Shown here: positions 31,521-42,856 of the stretch, one piece after another
Layout of the letters: every line of letters begins with the position of its first letter
Numbering within the stretch: the first letter of the stretch is position 1
From: Incumbomyces delicatus
Lineage: Eukaryota > Ascomycota > Eurotiomycetes > Chaetothyriales > Trichomeriaceae
Direction of reading: 5' to 3'
Length of the DNA stretch: 64,000 bases
Assembly (NCBI GenBank): GCA_017655985.1
Contig: JACJVS010000002.1
Coordinates: forward strand, 310,001-374,000
Notes under the pieces: generated by a model
Database searches by the model: none
Seen by the model: only the letters and a program-made list of their open reading frames with translations
What the model was told of the DNA's origin: nothing
Program-made: the position numbers and the translations under genes

Positions 31521-32273
31521 ATGCTCATTGACTTTGCTTGGAGCCAAACCGTCCCTACCGGTAACTTAACTGCGGTACCCCAACATTGGGCGGCAATGTA
31601 CATCACGATCAAAACATCACAACGTGCCTTTGTTACCAACCCTGGGGGGTGGCTGGGTCGGAGTTTATATTTCGAGAAACTGTTCTCCGGAAAATGGGGC
31701 GACTGCCAGGAGGATGGCTCATACTTCGTTGAAACCGACGCCAACACCTTCGAACACATTCTTCGATATCTCCGCACTGGAGTTCTTCCAGTTTTCTATG
31801 ATAGGCTGGCGGGTCACGACTTCCCACTGTACCAAGCCTTATTAGAAGAGTCGAAGTATTTCGCCATCGACAGACTACAAAAGTGGTTGTGCGAGCGTAA
31901 ATATCTGGACGCTGTCAAGATCAATTATCTCGCAGCCGAGGCTCAAGAGTCTCGCTTAAAGAACATTGTGCATGGACCCGATGGTTCCATATTGATGGTC
32001 CAGGAAGATTTCATTCAGATTCCGACGACCAGTAATATGGAGACCACGATCGTCCCCGTGACACAACGCCGGAACGTATTTTATTGCCCTGAAGGAAGGC
32101 ACGGTAAGAGCAGCCCACAATATTGTAGTGACTGCAATATCTGGGCAAAGCGCGACGGGATCGCTGGCTTAGGGGGGTGGAGGGAGGAGTGCCAGCTTAC
32201 GTGGTCTATTGTGCGAAAAGAAGTCGTTTTCGACCACGATCTCTGCGTCAATGCATTTTTAGGAGACGACTAG
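31521..32273 (+). CDS. BTB/POZ (T1-like) domain protein
   Basis: Single exon, 250 aa, from the ATG at 31521; a second in-frame ATG at 31596 begins right at the domain (MYITIKTSQRAFVT) and is equally plausible. Residues about 27-125 form a potassium-channel-tetramerisation-type BTB domain, with EDGSYFVETDANTFEHILRYLRTGVLPVF followed by LYQALLEESKYFAIDRLQKWL. Such domains mediate protein-protein contacts and can act as Cullin-3 adaptors. Near the C-terminus is a Cys/His-rich stretch (FYCPEGRHGKSSPQYCSDCN) that could bind a metal. I see no membrane segment, so it is not a channel. It lies in a gene-poor stretch with no informative neighbour. The domain call is firm; the cellular role is unknown. 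Confidence 0.75.
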   Translation: MLIDFAWSQTVPTGNLTAVPQHWAAMYITIKTSQRAFVTNPGGWLGRSLYFEKLFSGKWGDCQEDGSYFVETDANTFEHILRYLRTGVLPVFYDRLAGHDFPLYQALLEESKYFAIDRLQKWLCERKYLDAVKINYLAAEAQESRLKNIVHGPDGSILMVQEDFIQIPTTSNMETTIVPVTQRRNVFYCPEGRHGKSSPQYCSDCNIWAKRDGIAGLGGWREECQLTWSIVRKEVVFDHDLCVNAFLGDD

Positions 32274-33122
32274 TTCGCACATCGGCTACGCGGTACGGCC
32301 TGCCGAGTATAGCTCTAGTTGACTCTAGGGGGAGAGACCGGGGGGAACAGGGTCGTGGCTTGTCGTGTTTGCCCTGTCGCGACAATAAACTCTTCACCAC
32401 GATAGCAACAGGTAGGCAAACTAGGATGAGAATAGATTGGATATACGAGGATGGCCTTTTTTGTGTAGGAGCTGGCTCTGCGTGGCCTGACCACGTGATG
32501 TCCAGTAGTTACGCCCTGGAATCATGACAGTAATGCATGAGCGTTTGGGACTCTCGCAGCTTATGAGTTTGGCGCAAGAAGAGCAAAGTAGTCAGCAAGG
32601 TCACATTGATTTGCGACTGATCACTCCCGACACGACGACAAAATATGGTGTCAATAGTCAAAGCAAGAAAATTGATCCCAACAACGCAGCAGAAGCAGAA
32701 TCAAATTGAAATGAAGCCGATTCCCAAAAAGTCTCTCGTTCAGCTCGATAATTCCATCATCTGCGCAAAAGCCAAACTGTCAGAGAGCAGAAGGCATCAG
32801 GAGACGAACCAGACTTTCCTGCTCTGGCTCTGATTTCGAACAGAGCCTTCGAATGCAGATGGAAGTGAGCTTCAGCCAAATCCGCGGTCAAGTACTAGCG
32901 CCAATCGACATACGTCTTCCAAGGTTGTCTTGGGTTCTTGGAAACCAATTGATCTACTGCTGGGGAGTCCTACGACTTTCCCTTGCTGGGTGCTGGCACT
33001 ATAAGACTGAGGAGTTGGTATTACAGATCTTATTTGTATGGCAGAATGAATCTATACCCATCTATGTTGCCATACCGATTGTTCATAGGATTGTCACGCC
33101 CACCTCGCGGACCAGGCGGTGT
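32274..33122. other. intergenic region, no gene recognised
   Basis: About 850 nt holding only short open frames without family resemblance, between the BTB gene and the 3' end of the kinase pseudogene. Confidence 0.45.
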
Positions 33123-34485
33123 CTATACAGCACCCGCCTCATTTTCAACTACGTAAAGGTTCAGATACTCGTCATCAAAAAGGTCCTCTGCTGACGGCCT
33201 GTCTTCGGGGAGCCAACGCAGGATCTTGCGACCAAGGGCAAGAAGGAGCTCTTTCTCCCTGCCACATGACGCATCTCGCGCACCTCCAGGGTCTGATCGG
33301 GGATTGGCGCCCCGGCGATCCAGTTGCCTGAGATACTCAATAAGGCGCAAATGATCTCTAGCAAAGTAACACTTACCTTCCGAGTCCCAGTACTGGCGGC
33401 ACTTTTCGCTCCGCCGCAGAAACTCTTTTGGCTGAGGGCGTAGAAGGGAAACCATCTCGGCGAGATGTTGCTCGTCGTCAAGAAACCCATCCCTTACGGC
33501 GTTGAAGAGGCGGCTACCTTCGAATAGATCCCATATCTACATCTCTTGTTAGCAGAAATACATAGAAAGAGATCGGAGTGCTAATCCAGATACCATAACT
33601 ACCAACAGACCATATCTCTATCTTGGAATCCCATTCCATACCAAGAACAATCTCAGGTGCTCGATAAACGCCTGGCATAACGTCGCCGGAATTCTGCTGG
33701 CCTGGTTCTCCCAACTGAGCAGCACCGAAGTCAGAAATGACCAGTGCACTACGTGTAATTGGCATCGTGTATGCACGATGTATAATGCGATCAGAAAGAT
33801 CCTTCCGAGGCGACGGGTTCTGCAGTTCCGCCAGTTCAACTTTGAAAAAAACGGTGGCGTCACCGGCTCCGAGAAGAATGTTGTTAGGCGAGAGGTCTGT
33901 CTCACTCCCCTTAGCAAGTGTTACTAGACGCGACGGGATGTGAGCACAAACCTGTATGCACCACACCGGCTTGGTGCAAGAGATTTGTATCGAGAACCAT
34001 GTCCGGGAACAAATTTCGAAAACCTTGTAGGTCAAACCCAGCGGCGTGAAAAGCAGGCATCGATGAGACCCATGACGACCGTAAATGTGGAAGTCGTCCA
34101 GTACAATACGCAAGCGTGCCATGCCAGGATGCTCTGCTCCAATGAATCTGATATGAGGAGAGAGCAAACCTTGAGGGCAAGAAGGACATTCTCACCACAT
34201 GGCAAAGTAGCGCTCGCGTCACCAGCTTGCCACGGGAAACTGAGGTCAAAGAGGAAGGAAGAACAGGGGAAGTACCTGCTTGAGATCCCGACGCAGCCAG
34301 ACCGTGGATGCTGTGCCAAAACCCAACTTCGTGGCGACTTGATACCTTGATTTAAACACCTCTCCCAATTGTACAGGGTATAACCCTTCAGCTCTGTAGG
34401 TAGGGACTCTCTCCTCTTCTATCTTTTGGTGCGGCGGTAGCAGCTCAAAAACATCGCTCGGAAGGGTGCGAGGCTTGCTCGCCAT
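33123..34485 (-). pseudogene. broken SR-protein-kinase-like (SRPK) Ser/Thr kinase gene
   Basis: On the minus strand the kinase landmarks appear in order but in different frames. From the ATG at 34485: a glycine-loop segment (LGEVFKSRYQVATKLGFGTASTVWL), the VAIK-like ALKV, HPGMARLRIVLDDFHIYGRHGSH, then GFDLQGFRNLF, the catalytic loop GVVHTDLSPNNILLG, DFGAAQLG, MPGVYRAPEIVLGMEWD, WSVG, WDLFEG, FLRRSEKCRQYWDSEG and LLALGRKILRWLPEDRPSAEDLF. At least four breaks are visible: loss of the alphaC-helix region after ALKV with a frame change, a one-base shift at PLG/FDLQ, a TAG with no usable canonical splice between WSVG and WDLFEG, and a frame change before the C-terminal helices. Fungal genomes carry many copies of these SRPK-like kinases and some decay. 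Sequencing error is unlikely to explain all breaks. An upstream ATG at 34506 could be the original start. Confidence 0.7.
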
Positions 34486-36415
34486 TGTCCTTGGGAGGGT
34501 ATGCATCCATAACCGATGAGCCTGAAAGGCGGCATGTGGGCTGAGGTTCAGAAAGGATTTGTTGGTTGACAGAGACCAATACAAGTGTCGTTGTATGCTG
34601 ATAGTGTGTGAAGAGATTGATTTCATTGCTTCCCTGGGAATGTACTTATGTGAGAGACCAAAGAATAGGCGCATGAAAAGCCTCCACCTAACACGCGGCA
34701 CGAAAATGGGGAGAAGTTTGGGTGAATATCAAAGGCGTTGACCTTGAACCCTATACGAAGTAAATCTGACTCGCGGCTGGTCCCGGCGCTAGGTACCCCT
34801 TAACTGTGGGCTTAGGCTATCCAGGCTCCATTGCTGTACTACCTAGGTACGAAGTACTTCGTGGTCAAGCCCAAAGTCAGCGGAATGACGATATCCGGGC
34901 ATTATTTCGAAACGTGGACTGCGTCTATGATCTATTTATGTCTACTCGCACGTCTAATATTCGAGTCTACGCCATGTCCTGAAATTTCTCACGATATGCC
35001 AAGGGATGTCCCTGGCCAGAGACACGCCTATACTTCTCCCTCAGCGACCGATCATGACGGGTCACGTCTCCTGAGTGTTCCCGATCTCGATCCCACGCCT
35101 AACATGCATTGTGTGCAAGAGAGGGAGACACAACTGCGTCTGTGATCCAGTTTCTGTGCCCACAGTTGAATTTCTTCTAGTTGGCCTTCGCTTCTGGTAG
35201 CTCGATCAACTTAAGAACACGCCTTGCCCAGGAGAGGTGATGAAGACGGCCCGATGCTTTCTGGACACTTATCTCAGACTTCTTGATTTGTCAGGGCAGA
35301 TTGATTTCGGTTGGTTTATTCCAGGGTTCTTGCAACCACTACATGCGCTCATCATTCTTCTGAAACATCTACAGGCATGCCAGGACCGACAGAACAAGGC
35401 CCTGGAAAGCCAAGAACGTATTGAGCAAGTCGTTGGCGCAATGCCGATCGCAGATCAAAGTCCGCCCCGCGTCGGCATGGTCACGTACCAGCTCGACGTT
35501 TCCGAAAGCCTTACATCCCACAAATCTAAGCACTAACCCACGATATGCTTTACTACGGACTCTAGTAATGAGGCATGGCAAAAAATCGGATGGGCGAAAG
35601 TTAGTGCAAGTCTGGACGTTCAACTCTGCTCAGATAGTCACCATAACAATCAGGATCCCAAAGCGTAATTGACAGACCCTGAAAAGGTCAATTCAGAATT
35701 GCATGAATGCTAACATTGATGATATTGGTGCTAACTTATCAAATCAACTTAAACAGGTAGATCAAATGCCTAAGGCTGGACAGCCACACTGATGTTTCGA
35801 TACTGATGGAGTCTTGGCGAAAGACCCTCTTACCACTATCGAATGGGATCAGAGTACGACTTTTCTGATCAGAGCGGCATGACGGAGGAATCCCTCAATA
35901 CAGCACGTTGCGCGAGTGCCGCCGGAGATTGAAGGTTTCTGGTTCGGCATGATCGACTCACATTCTCACCGATCGTCTCGTGATGAAAGAGCTTCAACCT
36001 CATCCTCTAGACTGTCAAAAGCTGGCGACAATAGCTCACCAGATGCATAGTAATTGGGCTTTAACGCCCAAATCCCACATATGAGTGCGTTGATTCTGAG
36101 CGGGATTCTTGCCGCGACTATGAAATAGGGAATCCTGGCTACCCCTGTCGTAGACTTGAGATTGTAGATCAAATGGTAACCTAGTTTGATACTAATGGTC
36201 CTCAGTCATGAAGTATTCGGGGGGCGGAAGTAGAAGGTGGAGGGACATGCCCGCACACTTCTTGGGAAAGAAGGATGCAAAAAGCAGGTTTGCATGTAAA
36301 AGAGAATCGCTACTGTACATGCGAAAGCTGATGCCCGTTGGCGATATATTCCCAAAAGGGCTTGTGAACAGCATCAAAGCCTACTACTCACAAGCCTGAG
36401 AGGCATTCGCCTCAA
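34486..36415. other. gene-poor stretch
   Basis: About 1.9 kb with no intact gene recognised, apart from the short possible fragment at 35237-35536. It contains a CCTAGGTACGAAGTACTTCG motif near 34842-34861 of the type repeated in other intergenic parts of the window. Confidence 0.4.
35237..35536 (+). pseudogene. possible fragment of a fungal transcription-factor C-terminus
   Basis: A 99-codon open frame. Its middle, GWFIPGFLQPLHALIILLKHL, resembles the conserved tail helix of fungal Zn2Cys6 transcription factors, where a W..PGF..PLHAL.ILL pattern is common. No DNA-binding domain or larger factor domain is found upstream, so at most this is a relic. Chance resemblance is quite possible. Confidence 0.25.
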
Positions 36416-37582
36416 TCAAGTTGATTTTTCCTTCGCCCAAACAGCTTCGAACGTCGGTAGGAAATGATCTTGCCACTCCTTGTCTCCATTCTTAGGCTTC
36501 CAGCCTATGCTGCGACCCAAGTCGGACGAAGTCCTACTCCAGCTTCCAAAGCCTAGCTCAGAAGCCTGAATACTTGAGGGACTCAATACACTGTTAACGA
36601 GGTTGATCCATTCCTCAACCGGTACTGAATCAACTTCGTTCGTGCTTAATGCACCCAAGTCCACTCCTGCAGCCGCCACCTTTGCTGCGACTTCCTCCCA
36701 GACATGATTCCCGTTTTCAGTAAAATAGATGCCTTTCTTTCCACTGGGAATTGTCTCTTGTGCCAATAGTCGGCTGAATATTAGTTCGTATAACTCACTC
36801 AGATCATCGATGTGAATGTGATCCCAGCTTCCCTTGCCAGTGCTCAGGACTGCCGTCTTCCCTCGCCGCAATGCTCTCTTGACGAAGCCAGGGACCTGGA
36901 TGGATATGCGGTTGAAAAGCCCAGACCCTGGACCGTAGATGGTGGGTGACATGAGGATGTATGTCTTGACGCCAGCCGAGATTCCTGCGTTGACGACGGC
37001 AACGTCTGTTGTACGCTGAGCATACGGTCGCACAGACTCTCGACGTACGAGTTCCTCATAGACATCATCCTCGTCGCTCAATACAGGGAGCTGTGAGGTT
37101 GTCTGCGTCAAGGGGTAGTCGCCAACTGATGATGTGCCAGATGTCTTTGGGACAAGTCAGTTCCAGTCATGTTATGTCAGGTTTGTGTTACATACGTGCA
37201 AATAGATCGCCTCGATCCCTGACTGCTTTTGCCGCTCACTCAGGCCGAGAATCAGCGCTTCAGCGACTTTGGAGTTGAAAGCGTCCGCCGAATTTACGAC
37301 AACATCGTGCTCCGCGGCCTTCTTTCGCAAGAACTCATGGTCATCCAGGCTTGTGAACAAAATGGGCGTTACATTGTGTTCTTTCAGTTTAGCCGCTTGG
37401 TCCTGGTGCCGAACCAATGCTGAGTAACTGGCTGACTTGATCTTGCTATCTGCTGAGTTCAAAAAACGATTAAGAACCGAACCGCCGCTGGCTATATTAG
37501 TAGGAACCCTAAGCCAACAGTTTAGTTTTGACGCTTACATGTAGCCTGAAGCCCCAAGGAACAAAATACGACGTTCACCCAT
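36416..37582 (-). CDS. NAD(P)-binding epimerase/NmrA-like Rossmann protein
   Basis: Three exons (37582-37539, 37487-37196, 37144-36416) with introns of 51 nt each; 354 aa from the ATG at 37582. The N-terminus gives RRILFLGASGYIGGSVLNRFL, whose GASGYIGG (residues 10-17) spans intron 1 and is the dinucleotide-binding glycine motif of extended SDR/NmrA-like proteins. Further blocks are AALVRHQDQAAKL-like SALVRHQDQAAKLKEH, DVVVNSADAF, YILMSPTIYGPGSGLFNRISIQVP, WDHIHIDDLSELYELI and FGSWSRTSSDLGRSIGWKP. This matches a large fungal group annotated as nucleoside-diphosphate-sugar epimerase-like. I do not see a clear YxxxK pair, so it may be a sensor or an atypical oxidoreductase. No cluster context is seen. 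Confidence 0.85.
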
Positions 37583-38786
37583 TATAGTTTGTGTGCTTGT
37601 CTCAAATTCCAAAATATTGGTTATGCGAAAGTCTTCTTGTGGCGATCTATCTTATATGTATCTTTGCACAAATCGATTTTCTTTTGGTCGCCTATTCTGG
37701 GTCTAAGGCCATATAAAAAGTCGATTTGAGGAGTTTACTAATGCTTCGGCTTGACTTCCGAAAACGTATTAGTTTTTGCACTTTTGCGGTTCATCAAGTA
37801 AGCCGGTCCTTTGTAAGCAGCCGTCCACCAATGAAAATGAGAGACTGGAAACCCGGTCGTCACGGCGACGGCGAATGAGGCCCTCCACACCCCATTGTAT
37901 GGTCAAGTCAGATTGGTTGAGACGCCCGAGTAGGAGACGCTTTGGGAGGATATTATGCAGAATACGGTCGCAGAAATCGGTGGGGGTCTTGTCGATTTGG
38001 CAGGTATGATATGACTCCTACTTAATGCTTCCATCCTTCTTTCGTTTCTGTTGCCCCAGGTTTATGCTTGAAACTGTCCAGGAAGTCGAGAATGACAATT
38101 GCTCGTACGCTTTGACGAGGCTTGAAGAGCTCATCGATGGGGATCTGGATGACGCTGATTATACCTTGCTTGAAATGATACCACTTCGGAAACACAAAAC
38201 CAGGTTTTGAGGCCTCTCGCCTCTCCTTCCGGTTCAACTGACTGAGGATGGACAGAAACCACGAACTGGAAGGTCATCATCCTAGTGCTATATACTCCTC
38301 ATAACCTGGCTTTGCTTGCCTATTACATGGCCGATTACATCCGAAAGCACGGCCGAGAAGGCTAGGAAAACCTCCTCGATCCAAATGTTGAGAACACCCA
38401 CTTGCCGTATGAAGCACAGTTGTCATTTTGACGCTTATCGCTCCGCACTCAAACAATCTTCCGCTTATCTCTGGCCGAGTTCTTGTCCAGGGCCTGGCAG
38501 CGCCAATCCAGAACACAGGTAGAAAGCCTTAGCCATCCCACCTCAACTATCTCCCGGCTTCCCTCCTCCCTCCTCCCTCCTCCCTCTTCAGAAACGGTTT
38601 CCACCCGTGTTCAAGTATAGCTTGCTTCCCTCCCCGCGTTTGCAATCGTTACTGACACTCGGCCCTGTTTCCTTGTACCATGTCGTGGGCTGATGCGGTC
38701 GGGATTAGGATCGTTTCTTCGAAAGCAGGACAGAAGGTAAACTGTGTTGTGCCAATCCGCCGATGGATTTCAAATGAAAGATGCGT
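37583..38786. other. intergenic region, no gene recognised
   Basis: About 1.2 kb; short open frames have no family resemblance. A (CTCC) run lies near 38562-38588. Confidence 0.45.
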
Positions 38787-40157
38787 TTAACGCTGAGATT
38801 CTCCTGCTCTTGCGTCGAAATACCTGCTCCGTAGGGCCTGGCTGATCCCACTGACGCGATTCGCAACGTTTCCGACAGCACCAGTTGGCCCGCCAGCCAC
38901 CGTCATTGTCGTGTTACCCATTCCGCTTAATAGAGCCTCCTCGAGAGCTGACTGGGTCACGCTTGCGTCATCGAGGTCACTGAAGCTGCTTCCCATGCTT
39001 GGTGAGGTATCAGAGCCGTGGCCGCCTGGATTTGCTCGGCGGAGTCGAGGAGATAAGCCCGCTGCCGCTGCCAACGCGGCCTGCTGGTTTGGCGAGAGTG
39101 GATTTGGTAGGTGGCCTCGTCCTTGTTGACGATTCTCCGTGTGCCTCGGTCGTTCTAGGTCAAGTGGGTTTTCTGAAGCAGAGCTAGCCGAAGAAAGTGG
39201 TTGAACCTGAGACCTTCCTTGCTGTGGCAATAATCGTTCTGGAGTAGACTTGCGATGCGTCGAGGGCCGAGCCCCCTGGTTGACGCCGCCTCGAATAGTT
39301 GCGCTAGGGTCGCGAACAACGCCGGCTTCGACTTTGTTGGTTCCATTTGAGGTATTGGGAAATGGAAGGAATGCTGGAGACTCATCCTCATCCTCCTCAT
39401 CGAGTTGCGGCGCTGATGGTCTCCGAGCATGCTGCGACTTCCTGCTAGGTGGAGCTCGTCGTGGAGCGGCCGGATTTGGTCTCCGGTGGAGCATGCGTGA
39501 CTGAGTCATATCTTCGTCTGAAGACGAGTCGATTTCGTGGACGATCTCTTGTTTAGGAGATTTGGTGTTTTGGTACTGCACGCTGCCCCTACGTGAATGA
39601 GGCCTGCTCACTGTCTCATTCTCTCTGGATGTACGTCGTGACAGGGGACGAGATGACGTAGATTCGGTTCTTACGGGGCCAGTTCCAGTGTGGGAAGTTG
39701 TGCGAGAGTTGATTGAAGGGCGTCCCTTGACTGGCGTCCCCGGAGTGCTTGATTCTATGGCGGGAACTTGGGTCGCCAAGCGGGAGGGGACTCGAGATCC
39801 TCCACTTCCAGTCCTTCTCATAGTCTGGGCACTTAGAACACTGGCGGTGTTTGACGAGGGCATTGGAGAAGCAGTGTTCGATGATCGATTGCCCATTTTC
39901 CTCATCTGTGCTCGTACTTGCGATAATTGACGTTCGTAAAGCCATGCTGCTTGTTGTAGCAGGAATGCTTCCGTGACTTCAAACATCTCTGCTAGGCTCC
40001 GCCAATCGATCTCATGGCCCTTTGAGGATTTCGAGAGTACCTCCCATAATTCACGCTCTTTCGCGGCTGACCATGCAACTGGAGGTGGGTCAATAAATTC
40101 ACCCCTTGCGAACGGTAGTCTGATGAATAAAGTGAAGTGATCCTCGGTTTCAGTCAT
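38787..40157 (-). CDS. atg29: autophagy protein Atg29
   Basis: Single exon, 456 aa, from the ATG at 40157; an upstream start would be a TTG. Residues about 7-80 form the Atg29 N-terminal domain: HFTLFIRLPFARGEFIDPPPVAW, AAKERELWEVLSKSSKGHEIDWRSLAEMFEV and FLLQQAAWLYERQLSQVRAQMRKM. Atg29 works with Atg17 and Atg31 (in yeast) in the scaffold that organises the pre-autophagosomal structure. The remaining ~370 residues are Ser/Pro/Arg-rich and disordered, with acidic patches (DSSSDEDM, DEEDEDE), as is normal for filamentous-fungal Atg29, which is longer than the yeast protein. The C-terminal VSGISQALRSRYFDARA may be a short conserved helix. Many SP/TP and RxxS sites suggest control by phosphorylation, which is inference. 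Confidence 0.92.
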   Translation of the reverse strand: MTETEDHFTLFIRLPFARGEFIDPPPVAWSAAKERELWEVLSKSSKGHEIDWRSLAEMFEVTEAFLLQQAAWLYERQLSQVRAQMRKMGNRSSNTASPMPSSNTASVLSAQTMRRTGSGGSRVPSRLATQVPAIESSTPGTPVKGRPSINSRTTSHTGTGPVRTESTSSRPLSRRTSRENETVSRPHSRRGSVQYQNTKSPKQEIVHEIDSSSDEDMTQSRMLHRRPNPAAPRRAPPSRKSQHARRPSAPQLDEEDEDESPAFLPFPNTSNGTNKVEAGVVRDPSATIRGGVNQGARPSTHRKSTPERLLPQQGRSQVQPLSSASSASENPLDLERPRHTENRQQGRGHLPNPLSPNQQAALAAAAGLSPRLRRANPGGHGSDTSPSMGSSFSDLDDASVTQSALEEALLSGMGNTTMTVAGGPTGAVGNVANRVSGISQALRSRYFDARAGESQR

Positions 40158-42856
40158 TGTGTTCAATCGTGGACAATTACGTACTTAAATTGATGAGATT
40201 AGATGGATGATATCGTTGGGAGTCAAATGTCGTTTATTAGTAAGAGACGGAGAGGCTCGTGTGGACGTGGATGCCTGGCGCCAAAAGGCGCCACTCCCGC
40301 TAGTAGTACACTGGCCTTGGCGTCTATCCAATTCACCTGCTTGATGTCTTGTCGCACAGTCATGATGACCTGCACCGTTAATAAGACCGATTGCTGCGTA
40401 TGGTTGGGAAGGGTCTGCGGATTAGGATCCGTCTCCAAATTCTTGACGTAGCCAGTGCCACCCAGGTGTGATGAGGTCTCCCACTCTAATGATCAGACTG
40501 GTCGCAGTTGCCTTTCCCCCTGCTGTCAACACCAAAGCGACTACTCGAATTTAATGCCAAAGCGTGTAGCTCGATAAAGGGCACTCATATCTTGCTGAGC
40601 AGCTTACAGGGTTGCTTTTTACGCCAGCGCAGTTGACTCGGAAGTCTATGACCACGATTATGTGCCAAGACTACTACAACAAATGGTTATTGATCTATCC
40701 ACTGTTTGGCAGTCGTTCTGAATTCGGTCTATTTGGGATATCGGGAAGTGGCTGAGGACCTGCGCGGATTTGAATATATTTTTAGCTTGGTCATGCCAGA
40801 TCAAGCATGCAGTACCAAAGATGTAACGCACCTACCTCTGCAACCGGCTCATCGTGAGCGACATTTCTACCGAGCAACTTGGGCTAACGTTCGACTCAAT
40901 ACAGGGGATATGAGAACCAAGAACGACGCTGTATTGAAAGAGTCGGTCCTTAGCCTATCAAATCGTGTGATTGTCAAAAGACTTTCCAGTCCCGAACCTT
41001 CACTCTGCAATGATAAATATCTGTACCTTGGGTACGGATTGGGTATCCGCAAATCCATAACAGAGTGCGACGCGTCCGTTGTCGGCAGATCGTATTTCAG
41101 GACTTAATTTCCTACTAATATGCGCTGGATCTCAGCGTCTCGTTGGCCAGAGTATCACGTTACTGATTTCACACCGTCCTCCTGATAGTGGACCTCATAC
41201 GATCGGAATCCAACGCGGTCGTGTTGTAGAAGATTGTCTAGCTGTAAGGTCAAAGAGCTTTCGAAGTTTCTGCTAGAATTAATGCTAACGAGATCTTATC
41301 GCCAGTTCCACGTACCTGCCTTTACCTTGCGGAAAAGACTCCTCAGACGTCGCGGCTCTTCCCAAGATCCAGAATGTGTACATCGTTAATGTGCGCCTCC
41401 TGTTCGAAGATGTTCATCAATCGTTGTAAGGAGGTTGATTTTGAGTCGGGATCTCCTTGTGCAAACACTCTTCCCCTTACGCAGAGGACTCGCTGTGATG
41501 CATGCGTTTTCGTTGAAGGTGCCATTCACAAACTCCGAATTTTAGTCTACCAAGCACCATTCCTGGCAACGGTTGGATTGAGCGGGTTGGAAGAGCTCCA
41601 GGATTGGGAGAAACCAGCTTTGGAATCCTTGCTCATCAAAACGAAGGATTGTGGTAGCGGATGGGAAGACAAGGCCAAATCACGAGCAGAAAGACACGAG
41701 GTCGCTTGGAGAATATCCAGCATGGGTCTCGGTACAGTTTTGGACGGACGAGAAGAGCACCAAGGGTTTTGCACGACTATCACACCGGAGAAAAGCAGCA
41801 ACACTGATGGCAGCCGTGCACATTGAGAATGGCGATAAGGGTACCTCAAAATTGACTCAATATCGATGGGCATTAATTTCGGCGTGGAACACGTTAACGG
41901 CCAAACTATTGCAACCCACACAGAGCATGTACAGGTCAAGGGATTTCGCGAGTGAAAAGGTTGTTCGGGGAGCCATGTAATTCTAATCCACATTGCAAAA
42001 CACACTGCATGAGCACAATCTTCATACAAAGCAGCATTGCGACGTCTTTACCATGTTGACGAATAGACTGAGATAGCCTGTAAAGCCATCAGATCTCATC
42101 GGCAAACTGCGACAAGGTAAGGATTGCGGTTCGCATGAGGCTCAACTCGTTCGCGGACTTCAGCCGTCTGAGGTTGCACCGCTTTCGCCAAGGTCAAACC
42201 TGGGCATGCCAGTGGCTCGGCGGTCCTCACCCAGCTTATCACCTGCTCGCATCGTCACGACTATAGAGTCCTTTTCTCGAAAGTAATCGTGTTTGACCTC
42301 AACGCCTTCCAGCTCGTGGGCACTCGTGCATGTACGAGTAGAAAATGACAAGCTTATCTCTTTTAGCGAGACCAGTGGAGAGATGGGGGACGCAAGAGGC
42401 TCCCGAGGTCGACAAGGATTCCCAAAAAGTTTTGTTACCGGTTGGGCTACTTAAGGCTCACTGCCCCAGATCCGGGCAAGGGCCAGCCAGAGGCGTGAGG
42501 CTTAGGGCTGGGCTCCGAGTCCACGCTACGAACCGCGTGACCGCCAGCCTCCAGACCACTCCTAGTATGCATGGCGACGCTTTGATCCAGAGCGTGATTG
42601 GTATTTCAGTGGCAGTCCGCATTGGCTTCGCTAAAACCCCTGTCCCAATTCGCCTACAAAAGTCCTGTCACGTCCGATCCGGCCGTTCTATTGGGTGAAG
42701 GAGATCGAACAAGAAGCTTGAGATGCTCAGCCGCATGATTTAAAGGTCAAACGGTCCCCTTTAACGAGGTTGGTTTTGTGCCTTCTGGACATGCGAGAGC
42801 TGTGGCAGAGAACCTGTATTCATTTCTGAATTTGCAGTCATCGATGAGAAGCCACG
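40158..42856. other. gene-poor stretch
   Basis: About 2.7 kb with several open frames of 60-160 codons (for example 40706-41107, 41374-41826, 42345-42698 on plus and 41547-42029, 42160-42351 on minus), none with a family I recognise. They overlap on both strands, as expected of chance frames. The right part is the promoter of the annexin-like gene. A decayed gene cannot be excluded. Confidence 0.4.

Noticed and set aside
32524..33194. Short plus-strand frames between the BTB gene and the kinase pseudogene
   Set aside because: Each under 115 codons, no shared frame, no family.
40706..42698. Several open frames of 60-160 codons between atg29 and the annexin-like gene
   Set aside because: They overlap on both strands, change frame without splice signals and show no recognisable domain.
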